A stretch of 64,000 nt of DNA, taken from NCBI RefSeq assembly GCF_030287405.1, contig NZ_JASVVV010000005.1, forward strand, positions 152,677 to 216,676, given 5' to 3'. The notes beneath the pieces are model-generated. The model ran no database searches and was not told the DNA's origin. It saw only the letters and a list, made by a program, of their open reading frames with translations. This document shows positions 43,783 to 52,865 of this stretch, piece by piece. The DNA comes from Halalkalicoccus sp. NIPERK01. Lineage in GTDB: Archaea > Halobacteriota > Halobacteria > Halobacteriales > Halalkalicoccaceae. Every line of letters starts with the position of its first letter. The stretch's first letter is position 1. Both the position numbers and the translations under genes were made by a program.

Positions 43783-44880
43783 ATGACGCTTGACGTCGGC
43801 TTCCTCGGATATCGGTTCATGGGGAAGGCACACGCCAACGCACTTGCTCGTCTCCCGATGTTCTTTCCCGACGCTCCCGCGGTCAACCGGAAGGTCCTCG
43901 TGGGTCGCGACGAGGCGGCGGTCGCCGACGCCGCGGATCGCTTCGGTTTCGATCGGACGACCGACGACTGGAGCGAAGCGATCGACGAGGTGGACGTCTT
44001 CTACAACCTCGGGCCCACGCACGTCCACGCCGAACCGACGATTGAGGCGCTAGAGGCAGGCGTCCACGTGATGTGTGAAAAGCCGCTCGCGACGGATCTG
44101 GAGACCGCCCGTCGGATGCGCGAGGCGGCCCGTGACAGCGACGCGATCGCGGGGGTCGGTTTCAACTACCGCTACGTACCGGCCCTCCAGCTGGCGAAAC
44201 GACTGATTGATGAGGGGCTGTTCGGGGAGATCTACCGAGTCAGGGGCCGGTGTCTGCAGGACTGGCTCGGTGATCTGGAGGATCCCTGGAACTGGCGAAC
44301 CGACGAAGAAAGGGCTGGAACGGGCGTCCTCGGCGACGTCGGCTCGCACACGATCGATCTGGCCCGGTGGTTGATCGGGGACGTTGAGCGGGTCAGCGGC
44401 CAGCTGACGATTCAGATCCCCGAGCGACCGGCGCCCGACGGGGACGGGACGCGCGAGGTGACGACCGACGACGAGTACTCCGCCATCGCCGAGTTCGATT
44501 CCGGTGCAGTGGGTGTGTTCGAGGGATCCCGCGTCGCTACCGGCCGGAAGGCGGACAACTCGATCGAGGTATACGGTTCGGAAGGCGGGTTCAAATTCAG
44601 TCTCCGACGGCTGAACGAACTCCGGGTTCTCGGTCCTAACGACCGTGGATTCCAGGGGATCCTGGTTACGGATCCCAACGATCCCTACATAGATGCGTGG
44701 TGGCCACCAGGCCACATCGTCGGCTGGGAGCACACGTTCGTCCACGAGAACTACGAGTTCCTGACGAGCGTGGCCGACGGAACACGGTATCGGCCGGACT
44801 TCGAGGACGGCTTCGAGGTACAACGGGTTCTGGACGCCGTTCAGACGAGCAACGAGACAGGCCGGCGGACACGAATCTGA
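43783..44880 (+). CDS. Gfo/Idh/MocA-family dehydrogenase with IolG/levoglucosan-type start
   Basis: 365 residues. Rossmann start VGFLGYRFMGKAHANALARL, cofactor/catalytic segment VHVMCEKPLATDLE, then GFNYRYVPALQLAK, WRTDEERAGTGVLGDVGSHT with the conserved catalytic Asp-x3-His, and C-terminal PYIDAWWPPGHIVGWEH. The GYRFMGKAH opening resembles inositol- and levoglucosan-type dehydrogenases. It probably carries out the first oxidation of the imported cyclitol or sugar. A stump of a sister gene is at 39041. The gap 43603-43782 carries a TATA-like ACTTTTATGCC near 43627. Confidence 0.88.
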   Translation: MTLDVGFLGYRFMGKAHANALARLPMFFPDAPAVNRKVLVGRDEAAVADAADRFGFDRTTDDWSEAIDEVDVFYNLGPTHVHAEPTIEALEAGVHVMCEKPLATDLETARRMREAARDSDAIAGVGFNYRYVPALQLAKRLIDEGLFGEIYRVRGRCLQDWLGDLEDPWNWRTDEERAGTGVLGDVGSHTIDLARWLIGDVERVSGQLTIQIPERPAPDGDGTREVTTDDEYSAIAEFDSGAVGVFEGSRVATGRKADNSIEVYGSEGGFKFSLRRLNELRVLGPNDRGFQGILVTDPNDPYIDAWWPPGHIVGWEHTFVHENYEFLTSVADGTRYRPDFEDGFEVQRVLDAVQTSNETGRRTRI

Positions 44881-44942
44881 GACCAACATCGCTCGACCGT
44901 CCGATCGAGGCGCACGATAGCCGTTTTCCCCTGCTTTGCAGA

Positions 44943-44970
44943 TTTGGTACGGTTACCAAAGGTTTATATT
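44943..44970 (+). promoter_or_regulatory. Operator palindrome and TATA box of the second binding-protein gene
   Basis: TTTGGTA (44943-44949), CGGT, TACCAAA (44954-44960) is a perfect 7+7 palindrome that directly abuts a TATA box GTTTATATT (44962-44970). Transcription would begin near the ATG at 44994. A protein bound there would cover the BRE. Confidence 0.6.
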
Positions 44971-44993
44971 CCGATCATGGTCAAGTGTGTCAC

Positions 44994-45442
44994 ATGCCAC
45001 GGGACGATAGTACCTCGGCAGACGAGGGGCTAGTGTCAATCGAACTCGGCGTGTCGAGGCGTGATCTCATGAGACAGCTGAGTGCAGCGGGACTGGGTGG
45101 AGGGATCGCCGCACTCGCCGGCTGTAGCGCCCTCCGTGAAGATCAGGCAGTTGCCGAGGGGGAGGATCAAGCAGCCACTGGTGGGGGCGGTGACGAACTC
45201 CCGCCGGCGCTACGGGTGCCGCTCGTCCCCCCGCCGACCGCCGGCGAGATGGATCTATCGAACCCCCAGAACGTCGAGCGAGAGATGGTGTTCGTGACGC
45301 ACGTCGTGGACGAATTCATGCAGACGGCGATCGCAGGGATGAACGACGGGTTGAATAGGAACGGGTGGACAGGAGAGTTCATCGGTCCCACCCAACACGA
45401 CGAAGCGGAACAGGTCGAGACGCTCAGAACCACGATCAATCG
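44994..45442 (+). pseudogene. Second sugar-binding lipoprotein, 3'-truncated
   Basis: It starts MPRDDSTSADEG, has a twin-arginine SRRDLMRQLSAAGLGGG and lipobox LAGCSAL, then the mature N-terminus and the first strand-helix of a sugar-binding fold (MVFVTHVVDEFMQTAIAGMN, DGLNRNGW). At about 45442 it runs into the 3' end of the opposite-strand TIM-barrel gene and loses homology; about 150 of 350 residues remain. Its promoter and operator are intact, so a truncated secreted peptide could still be made. The permease and ATPase partners of this copy are absent. Confidence 0.75.
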
Positions 45443-46254
45443 TCCCGTAGGTGGGAGATGTTCCGCTTGGCGTGAACCAGCGGTAGCGAGTGCTGATTGT
45501 CGATCTCGACCGTCGTGTGGCCGTCGTAGCCGACGCGCTCGAGCGTTCGATCGATCTCGCCGAAATCGAGGACGCCGTCGCCCAGATCGGTGAATGAGCC
45601 GAAGTAGGTCACGATACTGTCGTAGTCGACCTTCCCGGCCGTCAGGTTCTCAACATGGCTCTCGAAGTCCGACGGCGGGTCGATGTCCTTGAGGTGGACG
45701 TAGGCGATGTCGTCGACGAAGCGTTCGATCCCCTCGGAGACGTCGCCGTACGCGTAGTAGTGGGCCGTATCGAACAGCAATTCTAGCTCGTCGGGCCCGT
45801 CGTCGAGCCAGCGGCGGATCTCGTCGGGCCCCTCGACGTGAGCGCCCGCGTGGTGGTGGACGACCGGCGTCACGCCGGCATCCCCCGTGGCCGCGCCGAT
45901 CTCCTCAAGCCATTCGCCGAACGTCTCGTCGTTGACGACGCCCCGCGGCGGGGGGAGAATGCCGAGGAACTCTGCGCCCAGCGCTGCGGCGGTCTCGGCG
46001 CCATCGACCGCCTCCTCGACGTCGCCGGCGTCGTTCAGCCAGCCGGCCATCACGCAGTAGATCTCGATGCCGTAATCTTCGAGTAGTCCCTTGAGGCGGT
46101 CGGGACCGATGTGGTTCACCTTCGGGAGCCCGATCTCGACGCCATCGTACCGGCAGGCGGCGACGTCGCCGAGTCCCTCCGAGACGATCTCCTCGGGGTC
46201 GTACATGAGGGTCGCGTATCCAACACCCATGCCTTCGGATCTCGCACGCGCCAC
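45436..46254 (-). CDS. Sugar isomerase/epimerase-type TIM barrel (IolE-like), copy 2
   Basis: 272 residues, paralogue of the gene at 35259: GMGVGYATLMYD, YDGVEIGLPK, GILPPPRG, PVVHHHAG, LFDTAHYYAYG, YVHLKDIDP and TVEIDNQ. ATG at 46230 (MGVGYATLMY) is the more likely start, as the copy 1 start aligns there. Its 3' end lies against the truncated binding-protein gene, so a rearrangement happened here, but the coding frame itself is complete. It diverges from the LLM oxidoreductase gene. Confidence 0.82.
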   Translation of the reverse strand: MARARSEGMGVGYATLMYDPEEIVSEGLGDVAACRYDGVEIGLPKVNHIGPDRLKGLLEDYGIEIYCVMAGWLNDAGDVEEAVDGAETAAALGAEFLGILPPPRGVVNDETFGEWLEEIGAATGDAGVTPVVHHHAGAHVEGPDEIRRWLDDGPDELELLFDTAHYYAYGDVSEGIERFVDDIAYVHLKDIDPPSDFESHVENLTAGKVDYDSIVTYFGSFTDLGDGVLDFGEIDRTLERVGYDGHTTVEIDNQHSLPLVHAKRNISHLRDD

Positions 46255-46346
46255 AAAAACGTTTCGTGCCGATACCCTCGATTTGTGACGTATTTGTTAC
46301 GTGTTTGGAAACGCATTTACGGTCGCTCCCGGAACGGAAGACCAGC

Positions 46347-47324
46347 ATGGTCGCGATCGACTACATGGCCCATCAGGAGCAGTACAGCCCGAGCGAACTC
46401 CTCGAGTACGCTCAACTCGCCGAGGAGGCCGGCTACGAGTTCGTCTGGACCTCCGATCACTTCCACCCCTGGTTTCACACCGACGCCGAGGCGGGCTTCG
46501 CGTGGTCGTGGCTGGGAGCCGCGAGCCAGCGGGTCGACATCCCGATCGGGACGTACGTGACCCCGTCGGCCGGCCACTACCACCCGGGTCGGATCGCTCA
46601 GGCGTTCGCCACCATTGGGGAGATGCACGACGATCGGGTCGTGCTCGGGCTCTCTACCGGCGAGGCGATGAACGAAAAGCCGCTGGGGGAGTCCTGGGAC
46701 GAGTACCCCGTCCGTCGGAATCGTCTCGAGGAGACCCTCGAGATCGCCCTCGAACTCCTCGAACGCGACGAGTTCGTCAGCTACGACGGCGAGCACTTCG
46801 GACTCGACGAGGCACACCTCTATACGAAACCGGAGACCCGCCCGGAGGTCCACGTCGCCGCCAACGGTCCGAGCACGGCGCAACTCGCGGCGCGCTACGC
46901 CGACGGGTTCATGACGGTCCTCACCGGCGAGGAGTTCACCGATCGGCTGTACCCCGCGGTCCGGCGTTACGCCGAGGAGGAGGGGCGCGACCTCGATGAG
47001 ATAGAGACGACGGTGCTGGTGATCGTCTCCTACGACGAGGAGTACGAACGGGCGTACGACGCCACCCGTCCGTGGTGGGCGACGACCCAGGACGTCTTCG
47101 ATAAGGCGATCGCCGACCCGCGGGAGATCGAGGCCCTCGGCGACCAGGCCACCCGCGAGGAGGTCGAGGAGAAGTTCCTGATCGCCGACGACCCGTCGAC
47201 GATCGCCGCCGAGGTCGAACGGCTCGCCGAGCAGGGGTTCGACCGGGTCGCGCTCGCGAACACGAGCCCGGAACCCGAGCGGCTGTTCGAGGTGATGGGG
47301 TCCGACGTCATCCCCTCGCTGTAA
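46347..47324 (+). CDS. LLM-class (F420-type) oxidoreductase related to F420-dependent glucose-6-P dehydrogenase
   Basis: 325 residues of the luciferase-like family, branch of F420-dependent sugar-phosphate/alcohol dehydrogenases: FVWTSDHFHPWFHT, ASQRVDIPIGTYV, VVLGLSTGEAMNEKPLG, VHVAANGPSTAQLAARYADG and the phosphate-site region VEEKFLIADDP. Cofactor F420 occurs in haloarchaea, so an F420-linked oxidation of a sugar or polyol is reasonable. ATG 46347 was chosen over an earlier start at 46266. It precedes the ThDP enzyme by 197 bp. Confidence 0.85.
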   Translation: MVAIDYMAHQEQYSPSELLEYAQLAEEAGYEFVWTSDHFHPWFHTDAEAGFAWSWLGAASQRVDIPIGTYVTPSAGHYHPGRIAQAFATIGEMHDDRVVLGLSTGEAMNEKPLGESWDEYPVRRNRLEETLEIALELLERDEFVSYDGEHFGLDEAHLYTKPETRPEVHVAANGPSTAQLAARYADGFMTVLTGEEFTDRLYPAVRRYAEEEGRDLDEIETTVLVIVSYDEEYERAYDATRPWWATTQDVFDKAIADPREIEALGDQATREEVEEKFLIADDPSTIAAEVERLAEQGFDRVALANTSPEPERLFEVMGSDVIPSL

Positions 47325-47521
47325 CGGCGGTAAACGGACTTTCCGTGACCGGGCCGCCGGCCGATATCTGGACGATCGCCGACGAAGCGCCGATGGTCGA
47401 GGACGATAGTCGTCGCTCGCTCCGTCCGGGGAGGCGGGTCATCGGTAGACGACGGCTCGTGTGATCGGCATGCGACGAGGCCGAATCTTTATCATAGAGG
47501 GGTTCGACCGATAAGTCACGT

Positions 47522-49270
47522 ATGCCGAGACTCACAGGCGGCGAGATCATCGCCAAGTACCTCGAGAAGGAAGGCGTAGAGTACCTCGTCGGGATCCCAG
47601 GTCACGGGAGTACGAACCTGCTCGACGCGTTCAACGACTCCGCGGTCGAGGTCATCCAGCCCCGCCACGAGCAGGGTGCGGCCCACCTCGCCGATGGATA
47701 CGCGCGTGCGAGCGGCGAGCCGATGGCGGTGTTCACGTCGATCGGCCCGGGAGCGACCAACACCGTCACGGGCGTCGCGACCGCCTACGTCGACTCGATC
47801 CCGATGGTCGTCTTCACCGGTGCGCCACAGACCCACGAGTACGGTGAGGGGATCCTCCAGGAGATCGACCGCCAGAAACCCGGCGACTTTCCGAGCGTGA
47901 TGGAACCGATCACGAAGGCGAGTTTCGTCGTCGACGACGTCGAACGCCTGCCGCGAACCCTGCGACGCGCCTTCCAGATTGCCGTCACCGGTCGGCCCGG
48001 TCCCGTCCACGTGGACGTGCCGATGGACGTTCAGGGCGCGGCCGCGGACGTTGAGATCCCCGACCCGGCGAATACCCGCGCCCACAGCCGACCCGGTGGG
48101 GACCCCGAGTCGATCGCGGAGGCGGCCGATCTACTCGCCGACGCCGAGCGACCCGTGATCGTCCCCGGCGGGGGCTGTATGCTCGCCGAAGCCTGGGACG
48201 AGGTCCAGGACCTCGCCGAACACCTCAAAGCGCCCGTCATCCCGACGTTCCAAGCCAAGGGGATCATCCCCGAGGACCACGACCTCTTCGTCGGTTACGC
48301 CGGCTGGATTGGCTCGACGGCGGGCAACGAGCTCGCGAGCAACGCCGACGTGGTTCTCGCCATCGGCTGTCGGTTCTCGGACCTCCACACCTCGTCGTTC
48401 GAACCCGGCGTGAGCTTCGAGATCCCGCCGAGCAAGCTGATTCACGTCGACATCGACAACCGGGAGGTCGGGAAGAACTACCCGGTCGAGGTCGGCATCC
48501 TCGGCGACGCGAAGGTGGTCACCCGACAGCTCTACGAGGGCGTCTCCGACCGAATCGAGGAGATCGGCACCGAGGACAACGCGTACTACGACGAGATCCA
48601 GCGGCTGTGGGCCGACTGGCAGGAACGCGTCGAGGAGCGCCACACCGACGACGTGCCGATGAGTATCTCCCGCGCCCTGGCGAGCGTCCGCGAGGCGCTC
48701 GATCGCGACGGGCTCGTCGTCTCGAGCGCGGGCCAGCCCCAGGAGACGACGAACCCGGAGTTCCCGGTGTACGAACCCCGGACCAATATCTCGTGTGGGG
48801 GCTTCTCGACGATGGGATTCGGCGTCTCGGCGGCGATCGGGGCGAAACTCGCCCAGCCCGAAAAGCAGGTCGTCGACGTCGAGGGCGACGGGAGCTTCCT
48901 GATGTGCAACCAGGAGGTCGCCTGCGCCGTCGAACACGACATCGACGTCAACTGGGTCGTGGTCAACAACCACGGCTGGAAGTCGATCCGGAACCTCCAG
49001 GTCGACAAGTACGGCTGGGATCGCGTGCTCAACACGCCCTTCGACGAGGAGACGGACGTCGACTACGTGAAGATGGCCGAGGCGTTCAACGTCGGCTACG
49101 TCGACCGCGTGGTCAAGCCCGAGAACCTCACCGAGACGCTGACGGAAGCCTTCGAACACAACGGGCCCTCGTTCGTCGAGGTGATCGTCGAACCCGACAA
49201 CCCCGAATCCGGTGCGATCATCACCGGCGAGTGGGACCTTGCGGACCTCGAACCGACGGAGGCGGAGTGA
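47522..49270 (+). CDS. ThDP-dependent enzyme, acetolactate-synthase superfamily
   Basis: 582 residues with three domains. The catalytic Glu lies in VIQPRHEQGAAHLADGYAR. The ThDP motif is EGDGSFLMCNQEVACAVEHD ending in WVVVNNHGW. The middle domain starts after DVPMDVQGA. The N-terminal loop reads GIPGHGSTNLLDAF, where acetolactate synthases have a GYPGG-like sequence, and inositol-pathway IolD has a GHG. A role in cleaving a C-C bond of a cyclic dione or 2-keto acid is possible. Acetolactate synthesis, sulfoacetaldehyde-type and oxalyl-type activities cannot be excluded. The AOR gene follows 68 bp later. Confidence 0.82.
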   Translation: MPRLTGGEIIAKYLEKEGVEYLVGIPGHGSTNLLDAFNDSAVEVIQPRHEQGAAHLADGYARASGEPMAVFTSIGPGATNTVTGVATAYVDSIPMVVFTGAPQTHEYGEGILQEIDRQKPGDFPSVMEPITKASFVVDDVERLPRTLRRAFQIAVTGRPGPVHVDVPMDVQGAAADVEIPDPANTRAHSRPGGDPESIAEAADLLADAERPVIVPGGGCMLAEAWDEVQDLAEHLKAPVIPTFQAKGIIPEDHDLFVGYAGWIGSTAGNELASNADVVLAIGCRFSDLHTSSFEPGVSFEIPPSKLIHVDIDNREVGKNYPVEVGILGDAKVVTRQLYEGVSDRIEEIGTEDNAYYDEIQRLWADWQERVEERHTDDVPMSISRALASVREALDRDGLVVSSAGQPQETTNPEFPVYEPRTNISCGGFSTMGFGVSAAIGAKLAQPEKQVVDVEGDGSFLMCNQEVACAVEHDIDVNWVVVNNHGWKSIRNLQVDKYGWDRVLNTPFDEETDVDYVKMAEAFNVGYVDRVVKPENLTETLTEAFEHNGPSFVEVIVEPDNPESGAIITGEWDLADLEPTEAE

Positions 49271-49338
49271 TTAACCCGACGCGTACGGAGAAGCCGTCTT
49301 CACGAACCGCCCGCTCGACTGAACGCAGGAGATAATAC

Positions 49339-51204
49339 ATGCCAGACGACCTACCACCCGTATACGGCGGCGAGATCCTTCACGTCCACCTCGATACGGG
49401 CGAGACGGAAGTCGAATCGATCGATCCCGAGGACGCACGCAGATTCCTCGGCGGCAACGGCCTCGCCGCGAAGTTGATCCACGAACACGTTCCGACCGAC
49501 GCCGGCCCGTTCGACCCGGAGAACACCGTCGTCTTCGCCGTCGGCCCGATGAACCTCACGCCGTTCCAGAGCACGAGTCGTGGGGTTGTCGGGTTCGTCA
49601 GCCCGATGACGAACGGATTTTTCGACAGCACCTTCGGTGGGACCTTTCCCCGCGCACAGAAGTCGATCGGGTTCGAGGCCATCGCCGTCCACGGGGCGGC
49701 GGAAGACCTCTCGTACCTCCACGTCGACGAGGATGGGGCGAGGTTGAAGAACGCGACTGACCTCGCCGGCGAGACCACCTACGATACTTGTGAGGCCATC
49801 CGCGACCGCGAGGGACGGGGACACGACACGCACGTCATCGCTGCCGGACCCGCCGGCGAGAACGGGGTCCGGTTCGCCTGTCTCCTTCACGACTCGGAGA
49901 TCCGCGAGGGGGTCGCGGGACGAGGCGGTACCGGCGCCGTGTTGGGCTCGAAGAACCTCAAAGCGGTAGCGATCGAGGAGGGGGACTTCGAGCCGTCGCC
50001 GGCGGACGAGAACGCGCTCCGCGACTTGGTCGGTCAACGCATGGGACCGCTCATGCAGGGGACCGAGAGCCTCCAGGAATATGGGACCAGCGGTTTGGTC
50101 AACCCGGTCAACGAGATGGGAAAACTGGGCCGTCGAAACTACCAGGGCGAGCAGGTCGCCGACGAGGAGGCTGAAGCGATCAGCGGCGAGACGCTGAAAG
50201 ACGAGTACGTAACCGAGGACACGACGTGTGCGAACTGCGCGGTCAGGTGCGGCAAGCACGTTTCTGTCCAGGCGAAGGGGATCACCGAGGCCAAGATCCC
50301 CGAGTTCGAGAACCTCTTCGCGACGGCGCCGATGCAGGAGGTGTTCGACGTCGAGCGCGTCATTGAGGCCGACGATCTCTGTGATCGGCTGGGGATGGAC
50401 GCGATCAGCTGGGGCGTGACCGTCTCCTTCGCAAGGGAATGCCACGAGAAGGGCCTGATCCCCGAGGACGCGTCCGATCACCTCGAATTCGGCGATGCCG
50501 ATGGGCTGGTCGAACTCGCCACACAGACGGCCCACCGCGAGGGGTTCGGCGACGACCTCGCGGAGGGGTCGTTCAGGCTCGCGGCGTCGCTCGGCTCAGA
50601 CGAGGCCGAGCGGTACCTACACGGAACGAAGGGCCTTGAGTTCGCGGCCCACTCGCCACGGGGTCTCAAGGGGATGAGCATCGGCTACGCGACCGCGACC
50701 CGGGGCGGTTCACACCACGACACCCGACCGACCCGCCAGTACGACGGCGAACACGACGAGACGGCGGAGGGAACGCCGGAGTTCGCCGCCCGCTCCCAGC
50801 ACTACACCGCGCTCGGCGACTCGCTTACTCAGTGTCGGTTCGTCAGCGAGGGCGGCTGGGGCACCGAGATCAACGAGAACTACCGGGACGCGATCAACGC
50901 CGCGACCGGATGGGACCTTTCGATCGAGGAGGTCGAGCGGATCGGCGAGCGGATCTACAACCTCGAGCGGCTGATTAACGTCGAACGGGGAATCGCCAGC
51001 AGGGAGACGGACACGCTGTCGTACCGGGTGATGAACGAACCGATCCCCAAGGGGCCCGCCGAGGGGATGTACTGCCCGCCCGAGGAGCTCGACCGGATGC
51101 TCGACGAGTACTACGCGTTCCGCGGTTGGGACGACCACGGCGTCCCCCAGACGTCGACGCTGGAAGAGCTGGACCTGACCGAGTTCACCCCCGCGGACGC
51201 GTAG
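49339..51204 (+). CDS. Tungsten-containing aldehyde:ferredoxin oxidoreductase
   Basis: 621 residues of the AOR family. The [4Fe-4S] ligands are in TTCANCAVRCGKH (CxxCxxxC) and the fourth Cys is in SLTQCRFVS. Pterin-binding stretches include GRGGTGAVLGSKNLKAVA, EFENLFATAPM and RGGSHHDTRP. It oxidises aldehydes to acids with ferredoxin as acceptor; the cofactor is tungsten-bispterin. Linked to the ThDP enzyme just upstream, it may oxidise the aldehyde released there. The specific aldehyde is not evident. Confidence 0.92.
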   Translation: MPDDLPPVYGGEILHVHLDTGETEVESIDPEDARRFLGGNGLAAKLIHEHVPTDAGPFDPENTVVFAVGPMNLTPFQSTSRGVVGFVSPMTNGFFDSTFGGTFPRAQKSIGFEAIAVHGAAEDLSYLHVDEDGARLKNATDLAGETTYDTCEAIRDREGRGHDTHVIAAGPAGENGVRFACLLHDSEIREGVAGRGGTGAVLGSKNLKAVAIEEGDFEPSPADENALRDLVGQRMGPLMQGTESLQEYGTSGLVNPVNEMGKLGRRNYQGEQVADEEAEAISGETLKDEYVTEDTTCANCAVRCGKHVSVQAKGITEAKIPEFENLFATAPMQEVFDVERVIEADDLCDRLGMDAISWGVTVSFARECHEKGLIPEDASDHLEFGDADGLVELATQTAHREGFGDDLAEGSFRLAASLGSDEAERYLHGTKGLEFAAHSPRGLKGMSIGYATATRGGSHHDTRPTRQYDGEHDETAEGTPEFAARSQHYTALGDSLTQCRFVSEGGWGTEINENYRDAINAATGWDLSIEEVERIGERIYNLERLINVERGIASRETDTLSYRVMNEPIPKGPAEGMYCPPEELDRMLDEYYAFRGWDDHGVPQTSTLEELDLTEFTPADA

Positions 51205-51331
51205 TACGGCTCCGGACGACGCTCTATTCGCGTTTCGATCAAGCAGTCCCGACCGGTGAACGATCGATTGCCACGTGACCGCTCGACGGTGGTTTTTTAC
51301 CCCTCGTTCGAGTCCTACGAGCCGTATACGT

Positions 51332-52300
51332 ATGACACATCGACTGCTGGTCTCGGATACCAAGGTGATCGACACCGAAGCGATACGGGAGGAGCTCGAC
51401 GCGTCCGACGTGCGCCTCGAGAGGACCGATGCTCGGATGCCCGATGACCTGATCGACGTCGCGGCGGAGATCGACGGCCTCGTCGTCGATGCGAATACCC
51501 ACGTTACTGAACGGGTCATTTCGTCGCTCAACAGTCTCGAGGTCGTCGGTCGGGCTGGTATCGGCGTTGACAACGTCGACGTGCGTGCCGCCGCCGACCA
51601 CGGCGTCACCGTCGTCAATGTGCCCGATTACTGTCTCGACGAGGTGTCGACGCATGCGCTTGGATTGATGCTCGCGTGCGTGCGGCGGATTCCGACGTTC
51701 GATCGAGCCGTTAGGGACGGTACGTGGGACTGGACCGTCGGCCGGCCGATCGACCGGCTTCAAGGGCAGACGGTCGGACTCGTCGCGTTCGGTAAGATTG
51801 CCCGGAGCCTCTCGAGGAAGCTCCGCGGGTTCGACGTCGACGTGCTCGTCTACGATCCGTACGTATCCGAGCCCGAAATGGCGGGATTCGACGTAACGAA
51901 GGTATCCTTCCGCAACCTCCTTGATCGATCGCACGTCGTCTCCGTTCACGCACCGCTCACCAACGAAACCAGGGGTCTATTCGACGTCGACGCATTCTCC
52001 TCAATGCGTGAAAATGCCGTTCTGGTGAACACGGCGCGTGGCGGTATCGTCGACGAGAGCGCGCTCCACGGGGCGCTCGTTTCGGGCGAGATCGCTGCCG
52101 CCGGCCTCGATGTCCGCGAGGAGGAGCCTCCGACCGCCACGCCGCTATCGGAGCTCGAAACCGTCGTTTTCACCCCACACGTCGGGTGGTACTCCGAGGC
52201 GTCGCGCTCGGAACTCACCCGATCCGTTTTCGTGGATGTGCTCCAGGTTCTCGACGGAGGGGATCCGGACCACCCCGTCGATCCGGAATCTAGTTGGTGA
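51332..52300 (+). CDS. D-2-hydroxyacid dehydrogenase family protein
   Basis: 322 residues, NAD-binding 2-hydroxyacid dehydrogenase (CtBP/PGDH-like). Motifs: VVGRAGIGVDNVD, GLVAFGKIARSLSRKL for the nucleotide fold, catalytic Arg in LVNTARGGIVDE, Glu in LDVREEEPP and His in FTPHVGWYSE. The GxGxxG strand is FGKIAR, so one glycine is replaced, as seen in several haloarchaeal members. It would reduce or oxidise a hydroxyacid product of the cluster, such as glyoxylate/hydroxypyruvate. ATG 51332 was chosen because it begins the fold. Confidence 0.88.
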   Translation: MTHRLLVSDTKVIDTEAIREELDASDVRLERTDARMPDDLIDVAAEIDGLVVDANTHVTERVISSLNSLEVVGRAGIGVDNVDVRAAADHGVTVVNVPDYCLDEVSTHALGLMLACVRRIPTFDRAVRDGTWDWTVGRPIDRLQGQTVGLVAFGKIARSLSRKLRGFDVDVLVYDPYVSEPEMAGFDVTKVSFRNLLDRSHVVSVHAPLTNETRGLFDVDAFSSMRENAVLVNTARGGIVDESALHGALVSGEIAAAGLDVREEEPPTATPLSELETVVFTPHVGWYSEASRSELTRSVFVDVLQVLDGGDPDHPVDPESSW

Positions 52301-52357
52301 CGCCACGGAGGCGTCGAACTCCTATCACTATCGCGATCGGATACGGGACGTCCGGGT

Positions 52358-52789
52358 TCACTGCCGGACGAAAGTGACGGGACATGGGGCGTTCAGCAGT
52401 ACGGCTTGAGCCGTACTGCCGAAGAGCGCTTTCCCGGCGGGCGTCCGTTTACGTCCCTGAATGAACAGCTGATCGGCAGCGATCTGTTCTGCCATTGAAA
52501 CGAGTAGCTCATCGGGATCACCGACGGCTCCACGCACCTTACAGGACACGCCCTCGGCCTCGAAGCGTTCGATAGCAGAGCGAACGGACTCGCTACGTTT
52601 GGCGACCTCATCTGGGGATCGAGCGGGTTCGTCGAGTCCCTGGACCGCGGACTCGAACGTCTCTTCGGGATGGACGACGCCGAGAACCACGGATACATCG
52701 GCGGACGTCGCGACGTTGAGGACCGCCTCTATGAGCGACTCGTGTTCACCGTCGGTTTCCAAGGCTACGAGGATCGTATCGAGTGTCAT
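52358..52789 (-). CDS. Universal stress protein (UspA domain), second copy
   Basis: 143 residues. It has a UspA fold from TLDTILVALETDGEHES to the ATP-binding FIQGRKRTPAGKALFGSTAQ and CPVTFVRQ. Start ATG 52789 is 22 bp after a TATA box on the minus strand (52812-52822), giving a leaderless transcript; the frame is open further upstream. It is similar in layout to the UspA at 36264 but not a recent duplicate. Confidence 0.9.
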   Translation of the reverse strand: MTLDTILVALETDGEHESLIEAVLNVATSADVSVVLGVVHPEETFESAVQGLDEPARSPDEVAKRSESVRSAIERFEAEGVSCKVRGAVGDPDELLVSMAEQIAADQLFIQGRKRTPAGKALFGSTAQAVLLNAPCPVTFVRQ

Positions 52790-52811
52790 CGCTTGAACGA
52801 ACTCGGGCGAG

Positions 52812-52822
52812 ATATATAAATT
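52812..52822 (-). promoter_or_regulatory. TATA box between uspA and the aldo/keto reductase
   Basis: ATATATAAATT read on the plus strand. It is about 23 bp before the UspA start on the minus strand. On the plus strand its distance to the reductase start (44 or 71 bp) is long but not impossible. Confidence 0.5.
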
Positions 52823-52865
52823 ATCGTCCCCTTGCCATCGAGTTCGATCTCGGACCAGCACGTAT

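Noticed and set aside
48131..49159. 342-codon minus-strand frame across the ThDP enzyme gene
   Set aside because: Antisense shadow; the plus-strand gene has all catalytic motifs.
49351..50535. 394-codon minus-strand frame across the AOR gene
   Set aside because: Antisense shadow; no recognisable protein.
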